64,000 bases of DNA from Paraburkholderia tuberum STM678 (GTDB taxonomy: Bacteria; Pseudomonadota; Gammaproteobacteria; Burkholderiales; Burkholderiaceae), in contig NZ_CADFGP010000014.1 of assembly GCF_902833905.1 (NCBI RefSeq), forward strand, positions 106,684 through 170,683, read 5' to 3'. The notes beneath the pieces were generated by a model. The model was given only the letters and a program-made list of their open reading frames with translations, had not been told where the DNA came from and made no database searches. Position numbers and translations under genes: made by a program. Positions 54,822 to 64,000 of this stretch are shown here, piece after piece. Each line of letters starts with the position of its first letter. Positions within the stretch are counted from its first letter, which is position 1.

Positions 54822-54869
54822 TGGGCTCTCCTCGAGCAGCGGTAGTGAATGCGGCGCGCGCGAGGTCGA

Positions 54870-55733
54870 TCAACGGCACGCGGGAAGGTCGGTCGCTTGC
54901 AGCACGTCGCCGCTCGCGTCGCTTTCGACGAACGCGACCACGCCGAAGCGGCCGGCGGCGTTGGCGCTCGGATCGGCTTGCGCATCGACGCTCGCAGCGT
55001 GTACATCGATGTCCTGATGAATCCGCGCGTGACCGGAGACGAGCGGCACGGGCCCGAACCAGGCGCGCACGACGCGCTCGTGATGCAGCGTCGCGCCGCG
55101 GTTTTCGCCCGCGCCGACCTGCGTCGTCAGCGCGTTCTCATAGATCGCGAGATAGGCGCTCAACGCACCCGTGGCGGCGGCTGCCGTCGTGCTGAACTGC
55201 GCATCGACATCGAACGCGCCGGGCGCACGCGGGCGCAGCGCAAGTGCTACGCTCGCCTGGGCGGGTTCGGCGACGAGCGCGTCGATGCGGCGCTCGAAAC
55301 TGTCGCGTTGCGACCAGTCGCGCAGCTCGCGGCCCGCGACGAACACTTCCGGCGTATAGACCGTGTGCGCGCCCGCGAGACGCGTCAGCGTCTGCTGACG
55401 TTCCGTGAAGCGATGCTGGGAAAAGCGGTCGGTCCAGCCGAGGCTGTTCCAGTAGTCGACGTGCAGCGCGAGCGGCACGATGCCGTGCGCGGCGCCGTCG
55501 CTTTTCCATTGACTGAGCCAGCGGTCGGCGGGCGGGCAGCTATCGCAGCCCTCGCTGCTGTACAGCTCGACGAGCGCGACGCGGTGCGCGGGGCTGTGCG
55601 TGACGCATAGGGGCCCGGCCGCGTCGGCCGCACTGATGCCAGAACCGCTCAGCAGAAAAAGCGCAAGGCCAACGGCGGGCGTCGAAAAAGTCGTAAAGCG
55701 CTGAAGTATCGAGCGATTGTGCGCGGTCGACAT
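54870..55733 (-). CDS. DUF1223 thioredoxin-like secreted protein
   Basis: 287 residues with a signal peptide (hydrophobic core VGLALFLLSGSGISAADA) and a DUF1223 domain: VALVELYSSEGCDSCPPADR with the CDSC redox pair near residue 64, LALHVDYWNSLGW and YTPEVFVAG. The fold is thioredoxin-like. It is periplasmic and probably acts on thiols or redox partners. It is 48 bp upstream of the cytochrome b561 gene on the same strand, making a likely three-gene redox operon. Confidence 0.9.
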   Translation of the reverse strand: MSTAHNRSILQRFTTFSTPAVGLALFLLSGSGISAADAAGPLCVTHSPAHRVALVELYSSEGCDSCPPADRWLSQWKSDGAAHGIVPLALHVDYWNSLGWTDRFSQHRFTERQQTLTRLAGAHTVYTPEVFVAGRELRDWSQRDSFERRIDALVAEPAQASVALALRPRAPGAFDVDAQFSTTAAAATGALSAYLAIYENALTTQVGAGENRGATLHHERVVRAWFGPVPLVSGHARIHQDIDVHAASVDAQADPSANAAGRFGVVAFVESDASGDVLQATDLPACR

Positions 55734-55844
55734 GACGTGCTCCGATCGTAATCTGCACGTTTGTCGAGCCGCGCGGCCGGTTATGACAAGCCTCTTTTAA
55801 TTTTTTTCCGGCGCGGGATGAGCCAGCCAAAGCTCGCCCGCGAC

Positions 55845-56303
55845 TCAGTCGTAACTGACCACCACCGTCACGCGCGTGTCCGTATCGGTGCGCTTCGCGT
55901 TCAGCGACAGCACGCCGCCCGCGCGATCGACCGCGTAGTGGCCGTCGCGGGCCGTCGCGACGCGCCCGGTGCCATCGACGAACCGCGCCGCCACCAGATC
56001 GCGCGACTGCGTGCCGCCGTTCACTTCGAGCGCGACATCGGCCCCGCTGACGACGCCCGGCGGCGCGCTGAACGTCACCGTGCGCGAAAAGCGCTGACCC
56101 GCCACGCTCGCGCTACCGACGGCGACGCCAATGGGCGCCGTATCCCCGCTGATCTGCATCGGCGGTGCAACGATCATCCCCACGAACCGGATCACGCCGC
56201 CCGTCACCGTCGATGCCGCCGGCGCCGCCAGCGGCGCGGCAAGCAATGCCACCACCGCGACTGTGCGACCGAACGTTCGCCACCGCCTGCTTTCCGCTTT
56301 CAT
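55845..56303 (-). CDS. Secreted protein with fimbrial-subunit-like N-terminus
   Basis: 152 residues: signal peptide (TFGRTVAVVALLAAPLAAPA) and a beta-rich mature part that begins STVTGGVIRFVGMIVAPP. That opening resembles the start of type-1-like pilin subunits. The C-terminus ends in RVTVVVSYD, a strand that could complement a neighbour, but no chaperone or usher gene is nearby and the disulfide Cys pair is absent. Start ATG 56303 is preferred (MKAESRRWR). Family not firmly assigned. Confidence 0.6.
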   Translation of the reverse strand: MKAESRRWRTFGRTVAVVALLAAPLAAPAASTVTGGVIRFVGMIVAPPMQISGDTAPIGVAVGSASVAGQRFSRTVTFSAPPGVVSGADVALEVNGGTQSRDLVAARFVDGTGRVATARDGHYAVDRAGGVLSLNAKRTDTDTRVTVVVSYD

Positions 56304-56894
56304 GTGCACCTCTTTGTCAATCGGCGCGAGTCGCCTCGCGCCATTCACGCGCCATCCCGCGAATCGCTTCGCCGGAGTGCGGCCTTCGCTGCACTTTGTT
56401 TAACGGCAATCCTCTGACTGGCTTGAACGCAATGCGGACCACACCGCTTTCTTCTCGCACCGCACAAAAACGGTCAATCGACGGGCGCGACGTCGCAAAC
56501 GGAGCTGCGTGAGACAGCGTGCTAACATCAAACTTTCGTCTCGCTGCTGCCGCGCGGCCTCACGCTTTGTCGCCCGGCACCTCTCGATCGCTTTTCCCCA
56601 ATACCTGGTCGTTTTGCCCGTGACTTCTCTGCGTCGTCCGACTTTCCGTGCTCTCGCCCGCTTGCGCCCATGCCGCGCAGGCGAGTGCGCGCGCGCGGAC
56701 GTCGCGTCGCACGGCCCCGGCGAGACGTCCCGAACGGTCCCGCTTCACGCCGCCCGGCGCCCTCGCTGACGCAGCCCGCCAATACCCAGGGCCGCGTCGC
56801 CGGGCACCGGGCTCTCCCATTCGTCCACTCATCCGCCGACCACCCCATGGGTCGTTGCACGCGGCCATCCATGACCGCCTTATCCGGAGTCCTG
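56304..56894. other. Gap containing the rnk promoter and long leader
   Basis: About 590 bases. The left part holds the promoter area of the minus-strand secreted-protein gene. From the -10 at 56523 on, it is a long C/T-rich leader (e.g. TCGCTTTTCCCCAATACC near 56589) ahead of rnk, with no supported gene. The base bias is like a Rho-loading region. Confidence 0.45.
56520..56528 (+). promoter_or_regulatory. Extended -10 promoter of rnk (candidate)
   Basis: TGCTAACAT gives TGn plus TAACAT. The -35 region is weak. Initiation near 56535 would give a leader of about 360 nt. The same TGCTAACAT is found before the MHS transporter gene (22969-22977). Confidence 0.45.
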
Positions 56895-57299
56895 ATGATG
56901 AAGAAGATCAAAACCTGCTACCTGACCGAACTCGACGTGACCCGCCTAGAGAAATACGCGGCCACCGACGCCAAGTTGCAGCACATGCTCGACGATGTGC
57001 TCGAACGCGCGGTAATCGTCGACTCGCACGACATCCCCGCCGACGTCGTCACGATGAACTCGCAAGCGACGCTGATCGACGCAGCGAGCGGCGAACAGAT
57101 GACGTGGACCGTCGTCTATCCGCCCAACGCCGATTTCGCGCAAGGGCGCCTGAATGTGTTCTCGCCGGCTGGCCTCGCGCTGCTCGGCGCGCGCCGCGGC
57201 GAGAGCGTCCGCTTCACGCCACCCAGCGGCGATCAGAAAGTGCTCAAGCTCGACAAAATCCTGTATCAGCCTGAAGCCGCCGACGATTTTTCACTGTAA
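56895..57299 (+). CDS. rnk: Nucleoside diphosphate kinase regulator Rnk
   Basis: 134-residue GreA/Rnk-type protein. The N-terminal coiled-coil-like helix is short (CYLTELDVTRLEKYAATDAK), and the C-terminal FKBP-like domain has VVTMNSQATLIDAASGEQ, TWTVVYPPNAD and FSPAGLALLGARRGESV. Rnk binds RNA polymerase but lacks the acidic coiled-coil tip of GreA. ATG 56895 follows GGAG by six bases; a second ATG is next to it. A terminator follows about 65 bp after the stop. Confidence 0.93.
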   Translation: MMKKIKTCYLTELDVTRLEKYAATDAKLQHMLDDVLERAVIVDSHDIPADVVTMNSQATLIDAASGEQMTWTVVYPPNADFAQGRLNVFSPAGLALLGARRGESVRFTPPSGDQKVLKLDKILYQPEAADDFSL

Positions 57300-57362
57300 G
57301 GCGGCCGTTCCCTCGCTGTAAGTTGCCCTGTCTGATGCGGTCTCGAATCAAGCATAGGAGAT

Positions 57363-57390
57363 GTCTGGTTTCATCCGGACCAGTTTTTTT
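57363..57390 (+). terminator. Intrinsic terminator after rnk
   Basis: A short stem (CTGGT / ACCAG, or the alternative GTCTGG / CCGGAC) followed by seven T. It separates rnk from thiC. Confidence 0.7.
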
Positions 57391-57406
57391 GAGTCATTCA
57401 GACAGG

Positions 57407-57436
57407 TTGCCAAACCGCGGGCGGGCGGTGTATCGT
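57407..57436 (+). promoter_or_regulatory. Sigma-70 promoter of thiC
   Basis: TTGCCA (57407-57412), 18 bp, TATCGT (57431-57436). Initiation about 7 bp later falls right at the 5' end of the riboswitch, which supports the assignment. Confidence 0.6.
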
Positions 57437-57445
57437 GTGCGCTGC

Positions 57446-59579
<2,134 letters not shown>

Positions 59580-59620
59580 GCGGGTTGCGCGATTTGCGCG
59601 AACCAGCACTGCAGTATCGA

Positions 59621-59646
59621 AGCCCGCCGGCATGGCGGGCTTTTTT
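59621..59646 (+). terminator. Intrinsic terminator after thiC
   Basis: Stem AGCCCGCC / GGCGGGCT with a 5-base loop, followed by six T. Confidence 0.9.
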
Positions 59647-59724
59647 ATTCCACCGCATCGAGCAGGCACGTTGCGTGCTGAGAGAAGGAAACATCTGTTT
59701 CCAATAACGAGCGGAGTCAGCATC

Positions 59725-59949
59725 ATGAAATCGATCCGTCATCTCGGTACTCGTCTTGGTACGGTCGCAGCCGCCCTTTCACTTGTCGCGGGTCTCGCGG
59801 CATGCGGCGACATGTCCCCACGCACACGCGATACCGCGATCGGCGCGGGTGTCGGCGGCGCCGCTGGCGCGGCAATCGGCGGCAATGGCTTGTCGACCTT
59901 GGGCGGCGCGGCGGTAGGCGGCGTCATCGGTAACCAGGTCGGCAAGTGA
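59725..59949 (+). CDS. Glycine-zipper lipoprotein
   Basis: 74 residues: lipoprotein signal with lipobox VAGLAAC (Cys27), then a glycine-zipper two-helix segment (AIGAGVGGAAGAAIGGN, LGGAAVGGVIGNQVG). Such small proteins resemble the OsmB and YMGG families of outer-membrane or stress-linked lipoproteins. GGAG precedes the ATG. Role unknown. Confidence 0.88.
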   Translation: MKSIRHLGTRLGTVAAALSLVAGLAACGDMSPRTRDTAIGAGVGGAAGAAIGGNGLSTLGGAAVGGVIGNQVGK

Positions 59950-60192
59950 GCGGCAAGTGAGCGTTGCGTCAGATGAGCGTCTAACGGTTCATACAGGACA
60001 GCAAACGATTTTTTCGGACCACGATCCGGACTGCCAAGGGCGCCGGATGCGGTGCGCCCTCGTCCCGACAACGCGCGTGGAAATAGGCTGAAATATGCGG
60101 TTGCGGTTTTGCCACAGCGCTGCCGCGGCAAGAGCGTAAGCTCCTCATAACGACGTCGCGCAAGGCGGCATCGGTTCATCGAGGAGCGCGCC

Positions 60193-60678
60193 ATGAAGTC
60201 CCGCGTCGTCACCCATCTTTGCGTGGTGCGCCTCTCGACGCCACGCGATTCGTCCAGTTTTTCCGCGAGGTTCGCGCGGCCCGCCACCGCGATTTGCTTG
60301 CTCGCCTCGAGTCTCTTTTTGGCAGGCTGCTATTACCCCGCCGGCTACTATCCCGCCGGCTATTACCCGTCGTACTATTCGACCGCGCCCGCGACCACAG
60401 CCGACCAAACCGCGCCGGCGACCGATCAACAGCAGCCGCCTCAAGCCCAGGCGCAAATGCAGGTCGCACCGCAAGACATGCCGCCCGGTTATGCGGTCCC
60501 CGCGCCCGTGTATGCGGCGCCGCCGGTTTATCCCGCCTACTATCCGCCGCCGCCTTATCCCGCTTATTACGGCTACCCCGCCTACTACGGACCGTCGATT
60601 GCGATCGGCATTGGCGGTTATTGGGGCGGCCATTGGGGCGGTCATGGGGGCGGTCATGGGGGCGGCCACTCGCATTGA
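60193..60678 (+). CDS. Tyr/Pro-rich lipoprotein with Gly-His tail
   Basis: 161 residues. A hydrophobic stretch with lipobox LFLAGC (Cys50) comes after an unusually long N-terminal region, so translation may start further in. The mature part is low-complexity: YYPAGYYPAGYYPSYY, Gln-rich middle, PVYPAYYPPPPYPAYYGYP and a C-terminal GGHWGGHGGGHGGGHSH. The His/Gly tail could bind metal ions. No family function is known. It belongs to the cell envelope. Confidence 0.75.
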   Translation: MKSRVVTHLCVVRLSTPRDSSSFSARFARPATAICLLASSLFLAGCYYPAGYYPAGYYPSYYSTAPATTADQTAPATDQQQPPQAQAQMQVAPQDMPPGYAVPAPVYAAPPVYPAYYPPPPYPAYYGYPAYYGPSIAIGIGGYWGGHWGGHGGGHGGGHSH

Positions 60679-60706
60679 CCTGTCCTCTTTCGTCGCGGAG
60701 CGTGCA

Positions 60707-60733
60707 CGCGCCGGCACTTCAACTGCCGGCGCG
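60707..60733 (+). terminator. Terminator-like hairpin
   Basis: Ten-bp stem CGCGCCGGCA / TGCCGGCGCG with a 7-base loop, 28 bases after the lipoprotein stop. Only a weak T-tract (CTTCTT) follows, so it may be Rho-assisted or serve as a 3'-end hairpin. Confidence 0.45.
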
Positions 60734-60973
60734 CGCGCTTCTTCATGAGTCGTTTTTCCGCGCGTATCGCCCTCCACCGCGCATATCCCGCTCGTACTTT
60801 CCCGGCTTGACGCGCCGGTAAGGCGCTCTATCCTTGGAAGGTTTCATGCAGCACCCGCTTAAATCGGGCGACGCCGCTTTGTCGAGGCCACTTGCGAGCG
60901 TCCGCCGAATCAGAGCGACGCGCCGTCATGCGCAATCCCCCGCGTCGAAATACACAACAAAGAAGGAGACGTG

Positions 60974-62572
60974 ATGTTTCATCAACTACTCACTCCGGTT
61001 GGCAATTCGCTTTTTCCGTCGTTCATCGTCGCCGCGCTGCCGATCATCGCCGTGCTCGCGCTGCTCGGCTGGGCGCGCAGGCCCGCGTGGCAAGCGTCGC
61101 TCGCGGGACTGATCATCGGTTTGATCGTGGCGATTTTCGTCTGGCAGTTTCCGGTCGGGCTCGCGTTCAACTCGGTCGCGGCTGGCGTCGTGTTCGCGAT
61201 CTGGCCAGTGATGTGGATCGTGTTCACCGCGATCCTGCTGTACAACATCGCGCAGCGCTCGGGACGCTTCGAGGCCTTCCGCCTGTGGATGATCGACAAC
61301 CTGCCGAACGACCGGCGCGTCGTGCTCGTCGTGGTCGGGTTTTCGTTCGGCGCGCTGCTCGAGGGCATTTCGGGTTTCGGCACGCCGGTCGCGATCACGA
61401 GCTCGCTGCTGATCATGCTCGGCTTTCCGACGCTCGAAGCGCTGACCTTCACGCTGATCTTCAACACCGCGCCGGTCGCGTTCGGCGCGCTCGGCGTGCC
61501 GATCACGGTGCTCGGCGCGGTCACGCATCTGCCGTCCGATGTGCTCGGCAAGATGGTCGGGCGGCAATTGCCTTTCTTCGCGGTCCTGCTGCCCTTCTAT
61601 GTGATCGCCGTGTACGCGGGCTTTCGCAACATGCTGCGGATCTGGCCGGTGCTGCTGGTCTCGGGCCTGAGCTTCGCGCTGACCCAGTTCGTCGTCTCGA
61701 ACTTCATCAACTACAGCCTGACCGACGTGCTGTCCTCGCTGGTTTCGCTGATCCTCACCGTTGCGTTCCTGCGCGTCTGGAAGCCCGCCGGCGATCCGAA
61801 ATTCGCGGTCAACGTCGACCGCATCAGCGAGGTGCGCGGCAAGATCCGCGGCGCACAGGGCTGGTATCCGTGGATCATCGTGTCGGTCGTCGTGATCATC
61901 TGGACGATCGCGAGGATCTTCACGATCGGCGACATCAAGGTGTCGTGGCCCGGTCTCGACAAGGCCGTGTTCATCACGCTCTACAACACGCCGTACGGCG
62001 CGATCTGGGACTTCCAGCCGCTCGCGACCGGTACCGCGATCCTCGTCGCCGCGCTCATCACCGCGTTCGTCGTACGTCTCTCGCCCGCCGAGTTCGGCAA
62101 GGCGATCTCCGATACGTGGGTGCAAACGCGCATCGCGATCCTGACCGTGGCAACGATCGTCGGCCTCGCTTACCTGATGAACTACTCGGGACTCACCTAC
62201 ACGCTCGGTCTCGGCGTTGCGTCGGTCGGGCCGCTGTTTCCGCTCGTGTCGGCGTTCCTCGGCTGGGTGGCGGTGTTCCTGTCCGGTAGCGATACGTCGG
62301 GCAATGCGCTGTTCGGCAATCTGCAGGTGGTCGCGGCCAAACAGCTCAATCTGAATCCGGTGCTGATGGCGGCGACCAACTCGTCGGGCGGCGTGATGGG
62401 CAAGATGATCTCGCCGCAGAACATCGCGACCGGCGTCGCGACCACCGAGTTGAAGGGCAAGGAAGGCGTCGTGTTCGCCAAGACCTTCAAACATTCGATT
62501 CTGCTGACAGTGCTGCTCGGCGTGCTCGTCTGGGCGCAGCAGAACGTCCTGCAATGGATGATTCCGCATTGA
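60974..62572 (+). CDS. lldP: L-lactate permease LldP
   Basis: 532-residue permease with about 13 hydrophobic helices, the LctP family's usual length. Blocks seen: GFSFGALLEGISGFGTPVAI (the family's most conserved loop), FNTAPVAFGALGVPI and a C-terminal SGSDTSGNALFGNLQ with NSSGGVMGKMISPQNIA. It is an H+-coupled lactate and glycolate importer. ATG 60974 follows AAGGAGAC; a GTG sits directly before it. No lldR or lldD gene is in view. Confidence 0.96.
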   Translation: MFHQLLTPVGNSLFPSFIVAALPIIAVLALLGWARRPAWQASLAGLIIGLIVAIFVWQFPVGLAFNSVAAGVVFAIWPVMWIVFTAILLYNIAQRSGRFEAFRLWMIDNLPNDRRVVLVVVGFSFGALLEGISGFGTPVAITSSLLIMLGFPTLEALTFTLIFNTAPVAFGALGVPITVLGAVTHLPSDVLGKMVGRQLPFFAVLLPFYVIAVYAGFRNMLRIWPVLLVSGLSFALTQFVVSNFINYSLTDVLSSLVSLILTVAFLRVWKPAGDPKFAVNVDRISEVRGKIRGAQGWYPWIIVSVVVIIWTIARIFTIGDIKVSWPGLDKAVFITLYNTPYGAIWDFQPLATGTAILVAALITAFVVRLSPAEFGKAISDTWVQTRIAILTVATIVGLAYLMNYSGLTYTLGLGVASVGPLFPLVSAFLGWVAVFLSGSDTSGNALFGNLQVVAAKQLNLNPVLMAATNSSGGVMGKMISPQNIATGVATTELKGKEGVVFAKTFKHSILLTVLLGVLVWAQQNVLQWMIPH

Positions 62573-62629
62573 GGTCGCGCCAGTAACGGCGCAATGCAAT
62601 TCACCTCTTTTCGGACGGCCGCCCGCGCA

Positions 62630-62648
62630 TCGCGGGCGCCGTTTCCGA
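62630..62648 (+). terminator. Hairpin downstream of lldP
   Basis: Eight-bp stem CGCCCGCG / CGCGGGCG with a CAT loop, 58 bases after the lldP stop. Only CCGTTT follows, so termination efficiency is uncertain. Confidence 0.45.
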
Positions 62649-62863
62649 TCCCATCCCCACTGCCGTTCCGCCGATCGCAATTTTTCTCACATATCGGCGA
62701 GAATTGCTCGTTTGGCGCGCGCCCTCGCAGCGCTTACCATCGACCTCATCGGACGCGGCTGTCTCCCGGATCTTGCCGTTTCATCCTGTACTGAAACGAT
62801 TCGCGCGATCGCACTGTTACGATGAGCTGGCGTCCCGACTCAACTGCGCGCGGCGCCATTCCA

Positions 62864-63790
62864 ATGAAAACCAGAAACCTGCTGCAACTGCTGATCCTCG
62901 CTGCCCTGTGGGGCGCATCGTTCCTGTTCATCCGCGTCGGCGTGACCGACTTCGGCGTCGCGCCGCTGATGGCGCTGCGCGTCGGCATCGGCGCGCTCTT
63001 TCTCGCGATCGTGCTGATCGCGCGACGGCCGCTGCAACATTCCGCCACCGTGTTGCGCACGCACGCAGTGCCGCTGCTCGTGGTCGGTATCGTCAATTCG
63101 GCGGCACCATTCTGCCTGTTCGCGTATGCCGAGCTGACACTGTCGGCGGGCGTCACGTCGGTGATCAATGCGTGCGCGCCGCTGTGGGGCGCGCTGGTCG
63201 GCTTCCTGTGGCTGCGCGACCGGCTCAGCGCGCTGCGCACGCTCGGCCTCGTGGTCGGCTTTCTCGGCGTGCTGATGCTCGTGTGGGATCAGATCGCGGC
63301 GCCGGCCGGCTCGGCCGCCTCGCCGCTGAGCGTCGCGCTCGCGGCCGGCGCCGCGCTCGGCGCCACCCTGCTCTACGGCATCGCCGCCAACTACACGAAG
63401 CGTCACCTGACTGGTGTCGACGCGCTGACCGTCGCGACCGGCACGATGATCGGCGCGACGATCGTGCTGCTGCCGCTCGCGGTCATCTACTGGCCCGCCG
63501 CGCCGATCTCGCTGCGCGCGTGGGGCGCGGTGATCGCGCTCGGCGTCGCCTGTACCGGCATCGCGTACATGCTTTTCTTCCATCTGATCGCGGTCGCCGG
63601 GCCGACGCGCGCGATCACCGTGACCTTCGTGATTCCGATCTTCGGCATTCTGTGGGGCGCGTTGTTTCTCGGCGAGACGGTGTCGCCCGGCATGCTCGAA
63701 GGGTGCGCGGTGATTCTGGTCGGCACCGCGTTGGCGACCGGCGTAGTCAAGCGCTTGCCGTGGATGGGGACGCGGCGCGCGGATACCTGA
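62864..63790 (+). CDS. EamA (DMT) family transporter
   Basis: 308 residues, ten helices in two EamA repeats: LILAALWGASFLFIRVGV opens the first, and GVACTGIAYMLFFHLIAV and VTFVIPIFGILWGALFLGE lie in the second. The RhaT/YdcZ-like topology suits an inner-membrane metabolite exporter. ATG 62864 (MKTRNLLQLL) is preferred because it starts directly before helix 1; an ATG at 62822 is possible. Its end is about 105 bp from the group II intron at the right edge. Confidence 0.87.
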   Translation: MKTRNLLQLLILAALWGASFLFIRVGVTDFGVAPLMALRVGIGALFLAIVLIARRPLQHSATVLRTHAVPLLVVGIVNSAAPFCLFAYAELTLSAGVTSVINACAPLWGALVGFLWLRDRLSALRTLGLVVGFLGVLMLVWDQIAAPAGSAASPLSVALAAGAALGATLLYGIAANYTKRHLTGVDALTVATGTMIGATIVLLPLAVIYWPAAPISLRAWGAVIALGVACTGIAYMLFFHLIAVAGPTRAITVTFVIPIFGILWGALFLGETVSPGMLEGCAVILVGTALATGVVKRLPWMGTRRADT

Positions 63791-63895
63791 GCGCACGCAG
63801 TCAATCGGCAACCGCGCCGGGTCGCGGCTTGCCGATCCGGTCACGTTAGATCGGCTCACGCGCGCGCCCTTCGCGCGTCAAATGCATAGTATCGG

Positions 63896-64000
63896 GTAGG
63901 AGGCGGGGTTGCCCCCGCCGTCCTCCCACAACACCGGACGTACGGATCACGTATCCGGCGTTTCCTGACGACTGGATTGCTCCAGCGAGCTTCGTTTCGT
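63896..64000 (-). mobile_element. Group II intron, 3' end (domains V and VI), cut by window edge
   Basis: Read on the minus strand, CGCCGGATACGTGATCCG followed by TACGTCCGGTG has the size, hairpin and base-paired ends of catalytic domain V. It is followed by a second stem, GGGAGGACGGCGGGG-GCAA-CCCCGCC, with TCCTAC at its end, which fits domain VI and a 3' splice site of the AY type near 63896. The reverse transcriptase gene, if present, lies beyond the right edge. Confidence 0.72.

Overview
The window looks like a chromosome segment of a Burkholderiaceae betaproteobacterium, most likely Paraburkholderia. The basis is the high GC content, the glnA-ntrB-ntrC order with a sigma-54/NtrC promoter, the hrpA/argA/yggX/MFS block, and typical families such as the MXKDX pentapeptide protein, DUF1328 proteins, entericidin and LldP. 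Genus placement is inference from gene content; no 16S gene is present.

Layout. 1-8.1 kb: the end of exodeoxyribonuclease III, a prolyl-oligopeptidase-type peptidase, and the nitrogen regulon core (glnA, ntrB, ntrC) with a readable sigma-54 promoter and two tandem NtrC sites, then a rhodanese. 8.3-13.3 kb: a decayed GH92 mannosidase pseudogene, a CinA/MoaB-type protein, an EI24 membrane protein, a sterol-desaturase-type hydroxylase and a secreted beta-propeller protein. 13.35-16.4 kb: an AT-rich spacer and a YadA-type trimeric autotransporter. 16.6-24.9 kb: hrpA and argA diverging from a symmetric -10 box, then yggX and an MHS-family transporter behind a long leader. 25-35.6 kb: housekeeping and accessory enzymes, a GAF-PAS-GGDEF-EAL protein, a MocR-type regulator and a divergent YdeP-type molybdoenzyme.

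36.2-39 kb is the clearest accessory patch. It sits between a YgjP-type metallopeptidase and tRNA-Leu(UAA) and has visibly lower GC. It carries a polymorphic-toxin-like protein overlapping a candidate immunity gene, and then a Tlde1/DUF2778-type peptidoglycan effector overlapping a small membrane-protein immunity gene. The second pair looks damaged: the effector has an internal segment in the wrong frame, and the immunity gene has an in-frame amber codon at position 10.

39.2-45.2 kb is a LacI-regulated ABC importer operon ending in a calcineurin-type phosphodiesterase, possibly for import and cleavage of an organophosphate. 45.3-51.4 kb holds an MFS exporter, a DUF1493 protein, a signalling cluster (receiver-only protein, NarL-type regulator, HPK7-type histidine kinase), a ferritin-like protein, two DUF1328 peptides and an entericidin. 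51.6-56.3 kb holds an EamA transporter and a periplasmic redox cluster (MXKDX protein, Tat-type molybdopterin oxidoreductase, cytochrome b561, DUF1223). 56.5-63.8 kb holds rnk, a TPP-riboswitch-controlled thiC, two small lipoproteins, lldP and another EamA transporter. The right edge enters the 3' end of a group II intron on the minus strand.
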